From: Cladocopium goreaui
Taxonomy: Eukaryota > Sar > Dinophyceae > Suessiales > Symbiodiniaceae
Length of the DNA: 64,000 nucleotides
Assembly (NCBI GenBank): GCA_947184155.2
Contig: CAMXCT020002729.1
Location: 24,680-88,679 of the forward strand
Direction: 5' to 3'
Shown: in pieces, positions 1-11,611 of the stretch
Layout: each line of letters opens with the position of its first letter
Numbering within the stretch: the stretch's first letter is position 1
The notes under the pieces: generated by a model
What the model saw: only the letters and a program-made list of their open reading frames with translations
Databases searched by the model: none
What the model was told of the DNA's origin: nothing
Translations under genes and position numbers: made by a program

Positions 1-1137
1 ATTTGGGAATGGTTTACACCACCTATTTATGGTGATTTGGGGGATGGTTTTATTTTATTGTTTTACCCACATGAATGCAACTGGTGAAAATTAATTTGAT
101 AGTTCCTGATGTACCATAACTGGTGTACACATACACATATTCTTGAGAAGATGAAGGTTTATCGTAAGGTGGGGTCCCAGAACGATAGCCAAGTTGGTTT
201 CTTTGCCTAGTTCAACTATGGTTTATGTTAGAATTATAGATATATCGCGAACTAGTCTTGGCCTCGCAAACTAGTTAGTTGGGTGTGTAAACCGACGAAC
301 ATCACTGGGCAGCACCATAGTGATCCTACAAATCCTACAAAGATGTTTTTTTAATGATTTTTCACGGGATATAATTGATGATGAAGATATAGTCCCACAT
401 AGATGGAGCTTTGAATGAGAAAATCATGGAACTAAAGTGGTGGATATTTCATTACCCATATGATCCATGTATGGTATATTTACCTACATTACTGGGTGCA
501 CCATGGTTCGCATTTGGGTTAGTATGTTTGATTGCCGGAGACCTTCAGTCCGAAGATCGAATGGGACATCCACCATTTGGGGAATCTATACTTGGTGGCT
601 CATCCCAGTAAGTAGGTTAGTTCACCCTATAGTTATATAATGTTATATATAAGTGGATGAATACCCTACTTATCCCAGTGAAATCACCAGGGATTAGGAT
701 TCGTGGGTAGTTCACCGCCAAATGACCCGTTCTTGCCAACCTTGGACTACACATGCGAGTCGCTTTGGAGTGGCTGGGCTGAATATTCTATCTGTGAGAT
801 TTTGCACAATACATATTATATATATACATATATAATGATTCAAGTAAGTGGGGTATGTAATTATCCATATAGTAATGGTGAACATGTAGTAGATTGCCAC
901 TGGCCACAGACCTCGGCCCCATTGCGCAGGCAAAGTCCCGAAGGTCTTCGCGCGCTTTGTTGATGCGGCCTCGAGTGGGGAGCCCTAGATGTAGCGAACG
1001 GCTATTGGGATAGTGGGGATATCCCTTGGGATAACCAAAGTAATAGGATATTAGGATTATAGTGGGTTTATAAATGCTTATAATATGTTATATTATATAT
1101 TATTATATGGCATTGTAACTATGCTCTGCGTCTACAG
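1..1137. other. AT-rich non-coding stretch
   Basis: No exon, RNA gene or repeat could be supported here. The short open frames on both strands are AT-rich and lack convincing splice borders. Most likely intron or intergenic DNA. Confidence 0.5.
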
Positions 1138-1345
1138 GAAGGGGCCAAGATTTCCAAGGAATCTTCTCCAACTGGGCGGCCGCCGGCCGCAAAAAGCAGA
1201 AACAGAAGAGTTTGCAAGACCCTTCTGCCCGGACGCTGTGGGCGGCTGCGTCTGGACCCCAGCCTCGTATCCGAACCTCAAATCGCGAGCTCCGGACGCT
1301 GTGGGCTGGGCTTGGACCCGAACAGAGAAAATGCCACAAGAGAAG
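1138..1345 (+). CDS. Probable internal exon, basic low-complexity protein
   Basis: A GC-rich island in AT-rich DNA, directly after a TACAG acceptor. All three frames stay open for more than 60 codons, so the frame is not fixed. The most protein-like frame begins with GQDFQGIFSNW, then a lysine/glutamine-rich stretch, and holds two copies of RTLWA. It runs into a TGTCAGAA-rich repeat near 1,345, where the 3' border is unclear. Function not recognised. Confidence 0.4.
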
Positions 1346-1433
1346 AATGTCAGAGAGAATCCCAGATTCCAGATAGAATGTGAGAATAGACGCCAGATAG
1401 AATGCCAGAATATATGCCAGAAAGAATGTCAGA

Positions 1434-1496
1434 ATATATATATATATATAATACATACATATGTATGTATGTATGTATGTATATATATATATATGC
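1434..1496. repeat. TA / GTAT microsatellite
   Basis: Runs of TA flank GTAT repeats. The preceding 90 bases carry degenerate copies of TGTCAGAA-like units. The same unit type, also next to an AGAGAAAATG motif, recurs near 11,757-11,890, so the two places share a repeat. Confidence 0.8.
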
Positions 1497-2288
1497 AATA
1501 AATACTTACAGATGGTGTGTCAGAAACTATGTCAGCATAGTTTGTGAGGGTGGGGATCACTCGAAGAAAGTAATTAGATGGGGTTATACACCAACTTCTA
1601 ACTAGGAGGCCCCTTCCTGTAGGATGAAAAAAAAGGTGTAGGGATATCCCCATTGTACCCCGATGATCCATTTTATATTTTTCTGATATTAGGATTTATA
1701 TAGATGTAGGATGATAATGGGATTTAGATGGTATTGATTAATGATACTGTAATGACTGTGTTTTGGTTTATACTTGGGATCATAATGCGATGTTTAATGG
1801 GCTTGTATTGGGATACGATAGGGTTTCCTTGGCATTATAGTGGTGAGTGTAAGCGAACAGTGTTCAAAACCTTGGTGTCGTCTCTTGATACTGGCTGTCA
1901 ATAGAGATGTCCATTGTTGATTGTGATAATCCCCGTATTTTGGACAGTATAACATCATAGAACACCCTCTAATCATCAACCAACAGGGGTGTTTAACATT
2001 GCTCACTTAAAATCAGGTACAAAAACTATATAATATCATGGGCCTATCATGGGATTATAATATAAATATGTGGTGGGGGGTGCTTGGGGGTGTTGGGGAT
2101 TGATTTGAATTGGTACATGATGGCCCATCAGTTAACCAAATATCTACACTTATTAGCTATCACATGATATAACATGTGTTTTTCCCGGTTATGGAGGGTA
2201 ATTATACCAACCATAGCATGATAGATATGAAAAAAACTGAACTTCCAAGTACAAGGTGCTGCTTACAGCACTGCTTTCATCTCCACAG
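1497..2288. other. No gene seen
   Basis: AT-rich, with short frames only on both strands. Nothing here could be supported as coding or as a structured element. Confidence 0.45.
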
Positions 2289-2397
2289 GTTGGGAGTTGG
2301 GGGCGCAGTCCAAAAGTGGCCCCATGGGTCGCCCAAGATTCGTTCAGAATCGCCACGTTGGACTCAAGGTGGTGCCCCCGAACAGTTATACCCTCTG
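2289..2397 (+). CDS. Probable internal exon ending in a family A element
   Basis: Starts after a CCACAG acceptor. The best frame reads WELGAQSKSGPM, then GRPRFVQNRHVGLKVVPPN. It stays open into the left inverted repeat of the element that begins at 2,389, where CTCTG|GT is a natural donor. A second frame is also open. Function not recognised; the KVVPP string recurs in the exon ending at 4,755, which may be chance. Confidence 0.45.
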
Positions 2398-2489
2398 GTT
2401 ATGACTAACATAGCCATGGTATAGATGGCCCATAGAAATAGATGGTTTACCTATTAATAGCATGGTGATTTTCCATGGCTATGTTAAAC
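2389..2489 (+). mobile_element. Family A TIR element, right end degraded
   Basis: Begins with the family A end TACCCTCTGG and the usual interior (AACATAGCCATGG ... CCATGGCTATGTTAAA), but the closing CCAGAGGGTA is missing. Nearly identical over its first 90 bases to the copies at 6,069 and 51,989. Non-autonomous, far too short to encode anything. Confidence 0.7.
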
Positions 2490-3632
2490 AGCCATATGAC
2501 CATTTGTCAAAAATAGTTGTTTAGAAGTTTAGTATTGGTTGTTGATAATTCATCTGGGTCTACTGTTTTTTCCTCTTCGTTATGAGGCGGCACGCAACTA
2601 AATTCAGCAATTCTGCAAAGCAGCGCTAGCAAACCCGCTAGGTTTGCGCTAGGTTTGATTGACAGCCATGGCCTCCATGTCGTGAATGTCTTGCCAGCTT
2701 TTCTTACAAGTCACTTCAGTTTCCACATATTCCCAAATTTTCGATTGTTTTACATATTTTACGCGCTAGATCCCCGCTAGCAGCGAGCTAGCGAAAATTG
2801 CAAATACATGCCCCGGTCCACCCACAGCCCATTCAGAGGCACAGCCATGTTCACGCTTTGGTAGCTTACAGTAAGGAAACAGCGTTGATCAGGAGGCATG
2901 TCAAGAAGCATATTGCATTCAGAGAGGCACACACACACAGAGACACACAGTTCAGGAGATAGCACCAGCGACAGCGAACGAAAACCGACGTGCGTTAGCC
3001 AATTTCTGTGGTTTTAGAAAGATTTCCAAAGGTAACGAAGAATTTCCACGTTTTCACGTCATCAAGGTAGGTCATGTTTTTTAAAGGCAAACATGAGGCG
3101 GCACGCATGGAATTGCGATTTATCAACAAAACCGGGAACAGACATTTTGACAAACCGTCATATGGTAAATCTCAAAGGAAAGCGGATGAAAATAGGGAGG
3201 GTGCCAGCAACCATGGATTTATGAAGAGACAAAACACTGGAAAACTCTGGAAAATGGCGGAAAAAAGTAGTGGTTGGCCCCCATGTTTGTATCCACTACA
3301 TATACAGCATAACTATCCATGAAACATCCCAATATATCCCAATACCAGTATGTTGGATGGTTAAATTGCCATTGTTGATGGTTAAATAATCAGTTTTTGA
3401 TGCTGGAATCGCCATGATGGTCAAATCATAATGTCATATCAGATCACCATGGTTTTTGCAGTTATTTTAACTGCGCCATTGGGGTTTGTCTGGTTATTTA
3501 CTAGAGGCTACTTATCACTTTCCCTATTACGGCATAAAATTGGTCCTAAATCCCGCCATTTTTTTGAGACCCATTTGATGTTCCCTCGCCCTTGGCAATG
3601 GGGAATTTCCGACGCGCTAAGGCTTTCCTAAG
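2490..3632. other. No supported gene
   Basis: Contains short GCGCTAGC-type palindromic words near 2,620-2,800 and CA-rich sequence near 2,925-2,945. Short open frames were not convincing because no paired splice borders could be found. Confidence 0.4.
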
Positions 3633-3897
3633 GCCATGGGAGTTCGGAATGGTTGGAAGAAGAAATTGCAGCAATAAGGAAACTGGTTGGTGGTTTGGAA
3701 CATTTGTTATTTTTCCATTCAGTTGGGAATCATCATCCCAACTGACTTTCACTCCATCATTTTTCAAGATGGCTAAAACCACCAACCAGAAGGGAATGTG
3801 GTTTTTAATTGGTGGGAAAATCTACGAAGACCATGGGTTTCACACCATCATCCCGATTCGGGAACGGAATTTTCCAGATTTTCCCTCCATTTTGTGA
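3633..3897 (+). CDS. Two exon pieces joined across a family B element
   Basis: Exon pieces 3,633-3,685 and 3,790-3,897. The first ends SSEWLEEEIAAIRKL. The second, in the same frame once the GT-AG interval 3,686-3,789 is removed, begins KGMWFLIGGKIYEDHGF and ends at TGA 3,895-3,897. The removed interval is the family B element minus its leading CTG. Another frame reads through the element, so the pairing is an inference. Function unknown; acidic helix followed by a mixed hydrophobic stretch. Confidence 0.5.
3683..3789 (+). mobile_element. Family B TIR element acting as an intron
   Basis: Ends are CTGGTTGGTGG and CCACCAACCAG, perfect inverted copies. The interior carries TTGGGAATCATCATCCCAA, itself a hairpin. 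The element supplies GT after its first CTG and AG as its last two bases. It matches copies at 7,099, 10,171, 47,096, 50,662 and 54,243. Confidence 0.8.
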
Positions 3898-4539
3898 GAT
3901 TTTCCAGCTTGAAACCAGCTTGCCACACTTGATGACCAGTGGGTACTTAGGGTGAAAATATAACCAATTATATACTATAATTAGTAGTAAGACGGATGGA
4001 GTATATCCAACCTAAGATGGGACTGGCAAATAGCCAGCATTTCCAGTTTAGGAGTGATACAGATATTTACTCGACCGCACATGGGAAATACAGATGGGAC
4101 ATCATCATGTTCAACAGACAGATGACGTGACAAGAATATTGTCCGTATCATGAATCACATGATTTCGATACTAATCCACTCAATTTCGGTATGAAACTTA
4201 CTACATTCGGGGTGTTTTTGGTCAAGTATAGGACGTCATTATACAGAACAAGACATGGGATATACCGTTGATATACCGAGTTTGCAAGCATATGATACAA
4301 AAACATGGCGAAGTGGGGTACCTTTCTGGACCCACAAAATGTTGCCAAAGGTGTCGTCTCTAGCCATCTATTTTTTGGGGTAGTTGGTGATGTCAATCAT
4401 ATGTTTCGGTTCATGAGCCCAACATGTCGTGGATTAAGCAGCAAAGACGTGGATCGTAGCCAACAATCATGGATCATATCTCCTGCCATCCAACAATTTT
4501 AAGGGCCGTTTGATCAACATGATCCAGATGTATGAGTCG
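3898..4539. other. No gene seen
   Basis: AT-rich. Short frames on both strands overlap and none has a good border. Possibly intron, since family A at 4,540 is followed by an exon. Confidence 0.4.
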
Positions 4540-4645
4540 TACCCTCTGGTAAACTAACATAACTATGGAAAATCACCATTTTCAATGGGCAAATCCACTA
4601 TAAATGGCCATTTCTAATAGCTATGTTAAATTACCAGGCCGGGTA
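4540..4645 (+). mobile_element. Family A TIR element
   Basis: Opens with TACCCTCTGGTAAAC and closes with TTACCAGGCCGGGTA, a diverged right end. The interior shows the family palindromes around AAATCACCAT and ATGGCCATTT. Its AG (4,636-4,637) is directly followed by an open coding segment. Confidence 0.75.
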
Positions 4646-4755
4646 AAACCTCTGATGTTCCGTGGGGCGATGATCCAAATGTGGTGGATTTTCCGAAGGG
4701 CTCACTCGGCCAACTTCCCAGGAACCAACAGCACGTTTTGAGCACCGATAGCAAG
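4638..4755 (+). CDS. Probable exon starting at a family A acceptor
   Basis: Runs from the AG inside the right end of the element at 4,540 to an AAG|GTGGTG donor. The 39-codon frame reads PGKTSDVPWGDDPNVVDFPK and then LGQLPRNQQHVLSTDSK. Composition is protein-like and the frame stays open to a TAA at 4,786. Function not recognised. Confidence 0.5.
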
Positions 4756-4779
4756 GTGGTGCCTCCCCCAGTTAAAAAT

Positions 4780-5003
4780 GGGTTATAAACCCATAAAAAC
4801 TATAGATATATCACCATTAATGGGTTGTAAATGGGTTATAGATGGGTTATAATCAATATAATAATGCCCATTAATGAAATCCTGTATAATTGGGAACATA
4901 CTGGGATGCCCATGAACACTATAAGCCTATGGGATTTTTGTTGGTGATACAGTAGCCCATGAAAACTATAGATGTATCACCAACAAAAATCCCATGGTGA
5001 AAT
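4780..5003 (+). repeat. Two family F hairpin repeats
   Basis: Two related modules carry CCAT(G/A)AAAACTATAGAT(G/A)TATCACC followed by an inverted ATGGG...CCCAT motif. Related copies lie near 6,809, 10,419 and 17,750. Ends are not sharp, so this is a looser family than A or B. Confidence 0.55.
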
Positions 5004-5035
5004 TGGAGTTATAAACGCATCAGTCCTGAACGCAG

Positions 5036-5169
5036 GGCTGGACTCTTTGGTGAGAAGAGCGACAAGCTGTCGAAGGCTTCCAGAGGATCTGCGGAGTGCC
5101 TCGACTCTGTCGCCCCTACCGGCGCCGTCGGGGCGGGGCGGGGGACGATTTGTAGAAGCGCCAGCGGTG
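5036..5169 (+). CDS. Probable internal exon, Ser/Gly/Ala-rich
   Basis: GC-rich island after ACGCAG and before G|GTTGAC. The frame reads AGLFGEKSDKLSKASRGSAE and then VAPTGAVGAGRG. A second + strand frame is also open. Low-complexity and probably not a folded domain. Confidence 0.45.
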
Positions 5170-5780
5170 GTTGACATTTGTCATGGTCCAAACCTAAGGG
5201 TTGGCTCTGGGATGCCATTGAATTGATTCTTAATCAAAGTTTCTATGATTTTCTTATATTTCACGCGTTTGGAAAAAAAGTGCAAGTTGAATTATGTTTG
5301 ATGTACTCAGACAGATTGCTGAAGGGCCAAAACATATTTCAGCAGCGTTTTTTTGGAAACATGGTTTATATATGTTTATATAATCTTTCTGAATTGAGAT
5401 TCATGTTCGAAAAAGGATGGAGAACAGACTCAGATCTTGTTTTTTGTAGGTATATAATATATATACAGATACGTATGATTATATATAATATTATATATGT
5501 AAATATATGTTTCTATAGGATTCGACAGGTATTTGCTAATCAACATTGTATTTTTCTATTCTTTGCTGGTTATTAGATTGTCTTCCTGGATTTGTGCTTA
5601 GTCAGTCAGGTTGTCTGTTGATATTTTTGTAGTCCACACCCTGAAAAACTCGTCCGTTCATCGGCAAATTCTCACGTTTCTCCGGAAACCAAGGTTTCGG
5701 TGAACAATAATTCCAGCCAAAAAGGGATGCTACTGTATGGATGTATTGGATGTTCAAGAATTGTATTCTTGAAGCAATTA

Positions 5781-6012
5781 GCCTTTGGTAAATTAACATT
5801 TGGACCCTGAAAATAACCAATGTTGAGTGGAAACTAAGCTTCCAACCTCCATCTGCCAGGGTCTATGTTAATTTACTGGAGGGTATGTAGTGTTTCAAAA
5901 ATACATAATTACTCATATTACTCTTCAGTAAATTAAACCATAAACACTCAAAATAGATAATGTTGAGTGGAAACGAATCTCCTAACCCCTAACTCATGGC
6001 AGGGTCTATGTA
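5781..6012 (+). repeat. Two copies of TIR family K
   Basis: Copy one (5,781-5,885) has inverted ends GTAAATTAACAT and ATGTTAATTTAC. Copy two (about 5,926-6,012) shares the middle AATGTTGAGTGGAAAC and the GGCAGGGTCTATGT end. A right half occurs again near 10,862-10,903. Same size class as the other elements. Confidence 0.55.
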
Positions 6013-6068
6013 TGCAAGTTGGTATTTATAACTCCAACATTTCCAATAGTAAGGTTTTATGGTAGATA

Positions 6069-6185
6069 TACCCTCTGGTTATGACTAACATAGCCATGGT
6101 ATAGATGGCCCATAGAAATAGATGGTTTACCTATTAATAGCCTGGTGATTTTCCATGGCGAACTGTTAGTCATAACCAGATGGTA
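6069..6185 (+). mobile_element. Family A TIR element (GGTTATGAC subfamily)
   Basis: Ends TACCCTCTGGTTATGACTAAC and GTTAGTCATAACCAGATGGTA form a 19-21 bp inverted repeat with one mismatch in the tip. Almost the same sequence as the copy at 51,989-52,113, which points to recent spread. Confidence 0.8.
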
Positions 6186-7098
6186 TCGAAGCGATGAATC
6201 AGGGTGAACCCCCAGTTTGTGATCCCCCCTGAGGCAGATCTACTCTCCTGAGGCGTTTGAAAATCTGATGATCTCTGTGATGTTTTTCGATGTGTTTCTT
6301 AAGTGTATACTGTTTTTGTTTTTTGTTGGTTGATTGGTTGATGAAATTTATGAAGTTTATGATTTGTTGCTGAAGTTTCCGTTTTTGCTTTGTTGGTGAA
6401 ATTATTTCAGCTGTGGCACGCCCACATCCCTAGCTATGTTTGTTGGTGAAATCGCCTAAAATCGTGGTGAAACATCCCCAGTTGTGTTGATCAAATCCTG
6501 AAAAAAACAGAGTGTTGGATGGCCTTGGGGTATGGTCCCAAGGTATGTAAAAAACTTATCTTGGAATCAATGGGTATACAATTTTGGGATGTTGGCTGGA
6601 TGTGTGTTTAATCTGGGATATTTCATGGGATATACTTGTCACTGGATGCATGGGTACGGTGTATTCCTCGACTTGCAAGAGCAACCCTTATATATCGTTT
6701 TCAGACAAAGCGTGACCAAGCCAAGTATCACATCAACTCAGACTGTTATAGCCATCATGGAAGAGAAATTCATCATCAAATTGCTATAAATTGGATATAA
6801 GATGTTATAAGCCCATGAAAACTATAGATGTATCACCCATAAATCCCATAGTGAAAATGGATTCACTGTTCTATTTGGGGATAACGATTCAACAAATCCT
6901 CCCATGAGTTTGACTTAAAAGTCCCTATGATTTTCCCCTTGATGAAATCAGTTGGGGGTTTAACATGAATGGCTAAAAGTTATATGGTAACATGTTGGCG
7001 AACCTCCAGGAATGTTGGGATTTTTTAGCACACTTCTTGGATGGGTAGAAACTAATCCTTGACGTTCATGGAAAATCACCAGCAAAAGATGATATTTT
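6186..7098. other. No supported gene; family F module at about 6,809-6,860
   Basis: AT-rich sequence with a TGTTGGTTGATTGG-like low-complexity patch near 6,320. A family F repeat is present. Frames are short and not protein-like. Confidence 0.4.
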
Positions 7099-7210
7099 CT
7101 GATTGGTGGTTTGGAGCATTAATTTTATTTTCCATTTTATATATGGGATGTCATCCCAACCCCATTGACGAACTCATATTGTTCAAGATGGTTTTTCAAC
7201 CACCAAGCAG
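7099..7210 (+). mobile_element. Family B element with altered left tip
   Basis: The left end reads CTGATTGGTGG in place of CTGGTTGGTGG, so the GT of the family is GA here. The right end is CCACCAAGCAG. If it is spliced, the donor would be GA, a type reported in dinoflagellates, or another site is used. Confidence 0.65.
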
Positions 7211-7222
7211 TTTTTCTTGTAG

Positions 7223-7557
7223 ACTTCCAGTCAGATTTTTCCCAGCTTACAGTAGTGGAACGTTTTCGCTTTTCCCGTTTTTTTTTCCCTCTGCCAGATT
7301 CCGGGAATCAATCAACTAGATCCAGAGGAGTTGCCAAACAGGTACCGGGTACCGGGTACCGGGGGGTAACGGTTAGCTCCAACCCGTGGCGTTTCAAGGA
7401 GCTCCTTGAGGGAACCATATTCCATGGGATAAATCATGATGAAGCTATTGAATTTTTGTTGAAGAATGTTCTAAAGCCATCGGAAACATTCAAAACAATG
7501 GGACTTCATGGGATTCTATTGGATAAAAATATAAAGGAACCTCTCAACCAACCGTAA
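7223..7557 (+). CDS. Coding segment, possibly a terminal exon
   Basis: Open from a TTGTAG acceptor to TAA 7,555-7,557. It begins DFQSDFSQLTVVERFRFSR and its most convincing part is NPWRFKELLEGTIFHG followed by EAIEFLLKNVLKPSETFK. A GTACCGG triple repeat at 7,339-7,361 lies inside and may mark an intron. Function not recognised. Confidence 0.5.
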
Positions 7558-7659
7558 AAATGCCTGAAACTGGGCTAAAAAACCATCAAACATCGGATTT
7601 AACCAACAAAAACATGGCAAGTAAGGAGGACCTGCAGCAAAATACACTTCGGAACTTGT

Positions 7660-7778
7660 TAGCCTCTGGTAAACATAGAAAAAGCTATGGAAAATCACCA
7701 TCTTTGAGTTCTGTAAATCAACTATTTCTATGGGCAATTTTCAAGTTCGCAAACTGTAACAGTCGTTACTAGAGGCTA
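7660..7778 (+). mobile_element. Family A TIR element, diverged tips
   Basis: Tips are TAGCCTCTGG and ACTAGAGGCTA. The interior matches other family A members (AAAGCTATGGAAAATCACCAT). The changed tips are complementary to each other, as if the hairpin ends had been corrected together. Confidence 0.65.
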
Positions 7779-10170
7779 TTGTTCAATATCAGATATCATT
7801 TTCCTCATGATTGATTGTCTTACTGGTGCTTAGTAGGGAATTTTCGGGAATGATCCACAATAACTATTAGTATCTATTAGTAATTAATCCCAGCAACCCC
7901 CAGCAACCCAACCCCCAGCAACCCATCCAGCAACCCTACGTAAAACGCACATGGAGCACGACATGTCCACCTTTGAAATGATCATCCCGTCGCGATGGAC
8001 AAGTCTTGCAGGGCCTGGAAGGACTGGAGCAATTTCTAGGTCGAGACGGATCTTCGCACAGCGGTCCTACAGTTATGGCCATTAGTTATAACTGGTGAAT
8101 TCTTTAAATGGGGAGAATCTCCCTTTAAACAAAAAAACTGTGGAAACATAAGAAATGTGGAGTTAATTGGACATTGATGCAGTTATGGCCATTTATTGGG
8201 TATATAAATGGTGATTTCTATTGGATGATACATTCTACAAATGGGGTTCATGTGGCTGAAAGAATGCCATAGCACCTATACCCCAGACACTGGGAATGGT
8301 GGTTTGGGGGGATGGTGCTAGTGGATTATCACCATATATCCAGGTGGAAAAAACACCTGGTTGGTGGTTTCAACAAACCCTAAACCACCATTGTTTTAAC
8401 ATGTTTTAAGCACATCATAAGTACTTAGTCACTGGTATGACTCGGGCCATAACTGTAGGACCTGCCACCATTTCACCGACTCCTTGCCCTCCATGCCTTG
8501 ACTCGAGGGAGCTGCGGAGCTACGGTTTGCGCGCTTTCAGCAACGGCAAAAGCTAGGCAGCTGTACATCTATGTCATTATATATATATATATATAAAAGT
8601 TGCATATCGTATGAGATGTATATCATATATATAATGATATACATATAAATACATAATATATATATTATATTATATTATATTATATTATATTATTGTATAT
8701 TATATATTATTTATATTATACATATAGATATTATATAGGAAATATACATATTATACACGATGTATACCCAACTTAAAATGGAATAGCTCCACTTCGTAGG
8801 CATCTCTTCTCCAGGCTTATGAACCAGTCAGACTCAGTGGTATGATCTGGGCGGATTTTTTTCCCAAAAAACATGCGAAAGTCATAGGAACAGATGGGAA
8901 AACCATAGGAAAATATGGGAAAACATAGGGAAATGATGGGATCATCATAGGGTGAAGAAATTCCCTAGTAACATGATGGGAACACATGTGAAATTCCGCA
9001 CCAAAAAGAGGTTTCGTTCGCTGGGAAATCATGGATGACACCGGAGGGAGTCAACTCTGAGAACCCATAAATACGTGAGAGATCGAGATATTTCACCACC
9101 AGTTGAAAGACACAAGCTATGTGACCCACTTGGATCGGAAAACCTGCTGAATCATAGTGGTGAATCATAGTGGTTCCAAACCACAACAGACCATGGGGTA
9201 TGGTTTACCAGCAACATTGGGCGATTATGTGCGATTGCATTGGCTAATTTAGGAGACTAAATGATGAAGGGTAACCAACTGTAACCACCATGATATGATA
9301 TGAAGATGCAAAGTTGTAGACTTGAACAAAGGAACATGATATTTCAATATGATTCACCAACAGAAAACATGGAGATGAAGATGACAAAGGAACATTGAAG
9401 AACAAACATGTGGATTTACTCAACGGGAAACGGATCGTGTAAACCAAAATGGCGAACGATGTGGAACCAAAAACATGTTGACAAGTGTCGCGGTGTCGCA
9501 GTGTTTGGGATTACAACACACTTGTAATTACTAATCCCTTTCCCCTGACATCAAATACTCTCCAATCAATAACATAGTTTAGTATTTGACCTATTCATAC
9601 CTATTCTGTATTTGGGCTCATTGAAAGGGGTGTTCAACATTCAATAGAGGGAACGGGATTGCCAAATTGTTAACCATAATTTCCAGACTCTGTCCTGCAG
9701 GGACACGTCCCAATGTGACGTGCCCAATATACTACTATCCGAGCATTCGCTGATCCTTGCAATTAAGATGACTATAGATTCACTACAGTATATTTGAGGT
9801 TGGTTGGTCACCGACCTGTTTTTGTTGTCTAAGCCCTTCAATAACGCAAAGACATTAGGAAATACCCTGCGGGAATCACATTGGCAATGGAACATTCCGA
9901 ATTTTTGGATAATGTGCCAATTAAAACCTCAATTTACAGGGGATCAAACCTAGCTAGCCATGTTTGATGAAGGGATATGAAGGGTAAGTAGCGACCCCAA
10001 GCCAATGAAACCACCAGGCTGATACACAGTAGTTGATTTCTGAAGTTGCCGTGCCTGGATGATGCCTGGGGTTATACAAGGTGGGCTCACGTTTTACGAC
10101 GGCGAAATCGTTTTACAACTAGAAAACTATTGGGTGTATGGTAGACATATCCTGAGTTAATGGAGTTAAT
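7779..10170. other. Gene-poor stretch
   Basis: No exon could be supported. It holds a partial family B left end near 8,357, a long AT microsatellite (8,578-8,755), and short inverted words such as ATTCACCACTATGATTCA near 9,145-9,180. Open frames on both strands are AT-rich. Confidence 0.4.
8578..8755. repeat. AT microsatellite
   Basis: TA, TATAT and ATTAT units over about 180 bases, nearly free of G and C. Confidence 0.9.
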
Positions 10171-10267
10171 CTGGTTGGTGGTTTCAAACATTTTTATTTT
10201 TCACAATATATGGGATAATCCTTCCCATTGACTAATATTTTTCAACATGGTTAAAACCACCAACCAG
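10171..10267 (+). mobile_element. Family B TIR element with TAAT duplication
   Basis: Perfect ends CTGGTTGGTGGTTT and AAACCACCAACCAG. It is flanked on both sides by TAAT (10,167-10,170 and 10,268-10,271), a clean 4-bp target-site duplication. No coding sequence touches it, so this copy may sit in non-coding DNA. Confidence 0.85.
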
Positions 10268-10530
10268 TAATGGTGTGAATATATACCAAGAAACAAACTC
10301 CCGGACACGACCTTGTGTAAGTTACATATAGTTACATGGTCTTTCAGTATTTCTCATGGAATAGCCCTCCAGTTATAGAAGGTGCTGCCTTTTCCAGTTA
10401 TCAATTGGTTTCTTTGCCCATGAAAACTAAAGATATATCACCTGTAAACCCTACAGTTATTGGAGTTATTTGCACCAACTGAACGCTATCGAACGGGGGC
10501 ACCACCTGGTAGAATGTTAGAATCTTGTAG

Positions 10531-10728
10531 AGGGCCCAGCATCCCAGCATCCCGAGCTTACACAAAAAACCGGTTGGGAAATGTTGGGATGAAACGTTGT
10601 TCCATCATCCACATCATCCGCTGGAAATCCCTTTCTGCAGGATTCCACTTTCGAACATTGATGAAGATCCCCAGGATGAGGTGCACCTCGGAATCGCCAA
10701 GTTGGGATCACCAGTCCCGCAATGCTAA
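10531..10728 (+). CDS. Probable terminal exon, 65 codons
   Basis: From a CTTGTAG acceptor to TAA 10,726-10,728. The frame contains KPVGKCWDETLFHH, then LEIPFCRIPLSNIDEDPQDE and HLGIAKLGSPVPQC. A longer overlapping + frame exists, but this one has the better composition. Function not recognised. Confidence 0.45.
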   Translation, partial: RAQHPSIPSLHKKPVGKCWDETLFHHPHHPLEIPFCRIPLSNIDEDPQDEVHLGIAKLGSPVPQC

Positions 10729-10959
10729 GTTTATAACTACAATAACTATAGGCTATTGTTTTTTCTTTTGCTATATGGTGATGTTTATCAATATACACTC
10801 TTGAATATCAATAAGCACTGTGATATTTTGGTTTGAAAAAGTATATATAAGAAAATCGAGGAAACCCTACGGCAGGGTCTATGTTAAAGTACTGGAAGGT
10901 ATCATTGCCTAAACATTGAATGGGATAATGGTGATTTTCCTTGGAGGTCAGTTGGCTGG

Positions 10960-11109
10960 CCAGTCATGCTGGATATGTTATTACGTACCCAGTGCGTGCA
11001 AGAATCGGTATTTCTGTCAGGAGGTGACTTGCCACTCACTCGGCGTTCAGGCACTGCCAACATGGCTGCCAAGGTCGCGTGTTTGACCACCAAACGGCTG
11101 CGAAGATAA
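10960..11109 (+). CDS. Coding segment ending in a basic tail
   Basis: Open to TAA 11,107-11,109. Reads MLLRTQCVQESVFLSGGDLP, then TRRSGTANMAAKVACLTTKR. ATG codons at 10,966 and 10,975 could be starts, but an internal exon is as likely. It follows a family K right half. Function unknown. Confidence 0.45.
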   Translation, partial: PVMLDMLLRTQCVQESVFLSGGDLPLTRRSGTANMAAKVACLTTKRLRR

Positions 11110-11341
11110 GTTGTTTTTTCCTTAACATGACCCCTTCCAGAGCACCCAATTTTCCTGCAAAATTTTCACCTACTTACACCTCAGATTCTTAACATACTTG
11201 CCCGAATCTTAACATACACCTCAAACAAAATTTGCTCATTTTTGAGGTGTACGTTAATATTCAGGAGAGTAGTTTTTTTTTTGGTGGATTTATGGTGAAA
11301 GTAGAGATATCCATGGTTACCAACCATGGTTACCGTTGCAG

Positions 11342-11470
11342 GGCCCTAATAAACTAACACACAAAAATCTGGGAAGCACCGCAACACCACCTTTTGGGTC
11401 GCGGCCGGGCAGCTCTTTGGAGCTGAAAGTGGAGAGGCTAAAGTTTGGAGCCTTCCATGGAGATGTCCTG
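11342..11470 (+). CDS. Probable internal exon, 43 codons
   Basis: Flanked by GTTGCAG and CTG|GTAGTA. Reads GPNKLTHKNLGSTATPPFGS, then SSLELKVERLKFGAFHGDVL. Both borders and the composition fit an exon. Function not recognised. Confidence 0.5.
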
Positions 11471-11505
11471 GTAGTATTTCTATATCAATATCATCTGAAT
11501 ATCTA

Positions 11506-11611
11506 TCATATATATATAATATGATATATACATAATAATTATATATATATGATATATACATAAATAAATATAACTATATGTATATTATGTATATATATAT
11601 ATATATATACC
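11506..11611. repeat. AT microsatellite
   Basis: TATATA/ATATGATA units inside what is probably the intron after the exon ending at 11,470. TGTCAGAA-type repeats follow at 11,757-11,890. Confidence 0.85.
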
